A stretch of 64,000 bases of DNA from Daucus carota subsp. sativus (taxonomy: Eukaryota; Streptophyta; Magnoliopsida; Apiales; Apiaceae). Every line of letters starts with the position of its first letter. Position 1 is the stretch's first letter. Shown in pieces: positions 60,520 to 64,000 of the stretch. The notes beneath the pieces are model-generated. The model saw nothing but the letters and a program-made list of their open reading frames with translations, had not been told where the DNA came from and did no database searches. The stretch spans positions 36,640,689-36,704,688 of the forward strand of contig NC_030381.2 in NCBI RefSeq assembly GCF_001625215.2. Direction: 5' to 3'. A program made the translations under genes and the position numbers.

Positions 60520-62526
<2,007 letters not shown>

Positions 62527-62630
62527 GGTTAGTGTGATGTTGTGACAGTACAAAGAGATGAGAAATGAGAAGGATTTATTTGGGAAAGAGAATGTGGATG
62601 AGATTATGAATGATAGATAGAGGTCTTGCA

Positions 62631-62637
62631 CATTATA
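62631..62637 (-). promoter_or_regulatory. Probable TATA box of GAPA
   Basis: TATAATG on the minus strand, about 105 bases before the ATG, in the usual position. Confidence 0.45.
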
Positions 62638-62766
62638 TGGCTATGCTTTTGTGTTTATTTCTTGCATTTTTGTTATTTGCATTATTATTTTTTTAGCTTT
62701 CTTCAATGGCCTTTCATATCACATCCATCTAAATATAAGGTTGTGTTGCATCAAGTTTCTCCACCA

Positions 62767-62773
62767 CCTTATC
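62767..62773 (-). promoter_or_regulatory. I-box (GATAAGG) in the GAPA promoter
   Basis: GATAAGG on the minus strand about 135 bases upstream of the TATA-like element. I-boxes of this form occur in light-regulated promoters such as those of RBCS and GAP genes. A single 7-base match is weak by itself; position supports it. Confidence 0.45.
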
Positions 62774-62799
62774 TTTCACAAATGCCACTCTGTCAATAT

Positions 62800-63269
62800 T
62801 GCTTCTTCCTATAGGATTACAAAGACTTAGAAATCTATGTTCTGCTCTGTCTTAAGTTGTATGCAAAACTACAAATCATTTGAAACTTTATATTTTTCAT
62901 TGTTGTAAAAAATCGGTATTAATCACCAATTAACGCTTTTTACCATCCTGATATTTTTACTATTACGGGATACTGATATATTTATCTTGTTTCCCCTATA
63001 TCATAAATCACCAGACCTATCTTTCAATAAAATTTGGAATACCCAAGACCTTTATTTAGCAAAAAGAACAGTTAATTGTCCTTTTTACTAATTTAAATCA
63101 GGAACTTCATCTTGTGGCAAGATACTAATATTATGTCAACTGTCAGTCAAACAATTGTTTGTGAGCTATCTTCATGCCAATTATACAGTATGTTGCAAGA
63201 GTTTAGCCACTATACAAAACTCACGGTATTTTGAACAGTTGTGATGAAAATATCTGCGGTCAAAAGACT
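62800..63269. other. Spacer upstream of GAPA
   Basis: No gene recognised. Possible distal GAPA promoter. Confidence 0.45.
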
Positions 63270-63471
63270 TAATCCTTTTGTCCCATTTAATTCTAGAAGT
63301 CTGTAACTTATTTTTAAGAATTTTTTTAATAAAAATTTAACATCCAAACTATATTAAAAAAAACAAATCTTAAAAATAAATTACACAACTATACTTATAC
63401 TTTACGGGAGTATTAAAGTGTGTGCCGTCCCTCTTCTCTAATATATATTATCCAGGGGACGAAGGGTCTTA
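63270..63471. mobile_element. Degenerate Stowaway-like MITE
   Basis: Start TAATCCTTTTGTCCC and end GGGGACGAAGGGTCTTA, with internal AATAAAAATTTAACATCCAAAC and ACTTTACGGGAG...TTAAAGTGTGTGCCG like the other copies. Substitutions in both ends mark it as old. Confidence 0.6.
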
Positions 63472-63909
63472 TAGTACAAATTATAATTATCCCCAAATAT
63501 GCATATCGACATCGATGCCTGTGGTTTTTCAGACTCTTGCCAAGTCCAGGCTACTTGGCGGGATTTATTAACTCCGATTTCAAGCCGATTCCGATTTTAA
63601 CATGAAAAAAATGTATGTTTATGTAATAAATCAAAAGAAGACATAAAGTCAAAAAACTGGCTTAGAGTTTTTGCCAACAGGATTACAATAGTTTTTGTGT
63701 CATTTCTTGCTATGGGCATTGGGCAAGGCCCTGGCAGTTTTTGGTATGCTCATGAGCAGATATTTTAATTTTTAGATGTAAGAACGCTTGCATCCCAGCA
63801 AAGAATACTCCATGTACATTCATGTTCTTGAAAACAAAGGAGATATCAAAGTTTAACTAAGCCTCCATCATATGTGTGATTGACTCAATCCAATAACTAA
63901 TATAGTCGA
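63472..63909. other. Spacer, nothing recognised
   Basis: No coding region or repeat boundary seen. Confidence 0.4.
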
Positions 63910-63990
63910 CTAGCACCAGGATAACACACACCCAGTCTGCATTATAAAATCTAGCACCAGGATAACACACACCCAGTCTACATTATAAAA
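63910..63990. repeat. Two-copy 41-bp tandem repeat at the window edge
   Basis: TAGCACCAGGATAACACACA followed by CCCAGTCTGCATTATAAAAT is repeated immediately with one base changed. It runs into the end of the window, so more copies may follow. Confidence 0.85.
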
Positions 63991-64000
63991 TATTAATTCA

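Overview
The window is nuclear DNA from a flowering plant, most likely a eudicot. It is very AT-rich, its genes are intron-bearing and plant-type (chloroplast and mitochondrial targeting peptides, a TCP transcription factor, a GapA-type plastid GAPDH), and the spaces between genes are packed with small non-autonomous transposons. I cannot place it below that level with confidence. All exon models were built by hand from GT-AG (once GC-AG) boundaries, reading-frame continuity and remembered family sequences; no alignment was run.

Layout. 1-6 kb is TE-rich spacer. At 6.1-6.9 kb lies an intronless class I TCP transcription factor (+). 9-28 kb is a gene-poor TE landscape: nested hAT-, Stowaway-, Mutator- and Harbinger-type MITEs, a Helitron-like element ending at 16,522, a small secreted-repeat peptide gene at 18.4-18.8 kb (-) flanked by a diverged direct repeat, and a Helitron-like array at 22.1-26.2 kb carrying about six copies of a 245-bp tandem repeat. 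29.7-30.5 kb holds a shortened SICKLE-like gene (-). 35.5-37.9 kb encodes PTPA (+), 40.0-43.0 kb a plastid dihydrodipicolinate reductase (+), 43.7-46.4 kb and 49.8-52.4 kb two tandem SDE3-related, helicase-degenerate proteins (-), 54.0-59.7 kb mitochondrial dihydroorotate dehydrogenase (+), and 60.5-62.5 kb plastid GAPDH subunit A (-).

The genes are ordinary independent plant loci: lysine synthesis (DAPB), pyrimidine synthesis (DHODH), the Calvin cycle (GAPA), phosphatase 2A activation (PTPA) and transcription (TCP). Nothing suggests an operon-like or co-functional cluster.

The most unusual items are the pair of SDE3-like proteins, which keep the fold-bearing N-terminal region but have lost or split the Walker A, DEAG and motif III residues and the whole second RecA domain; the unclassified secreted peptide precursor with a perfect 39-bp internal duplication; and the tandem Helitron array.
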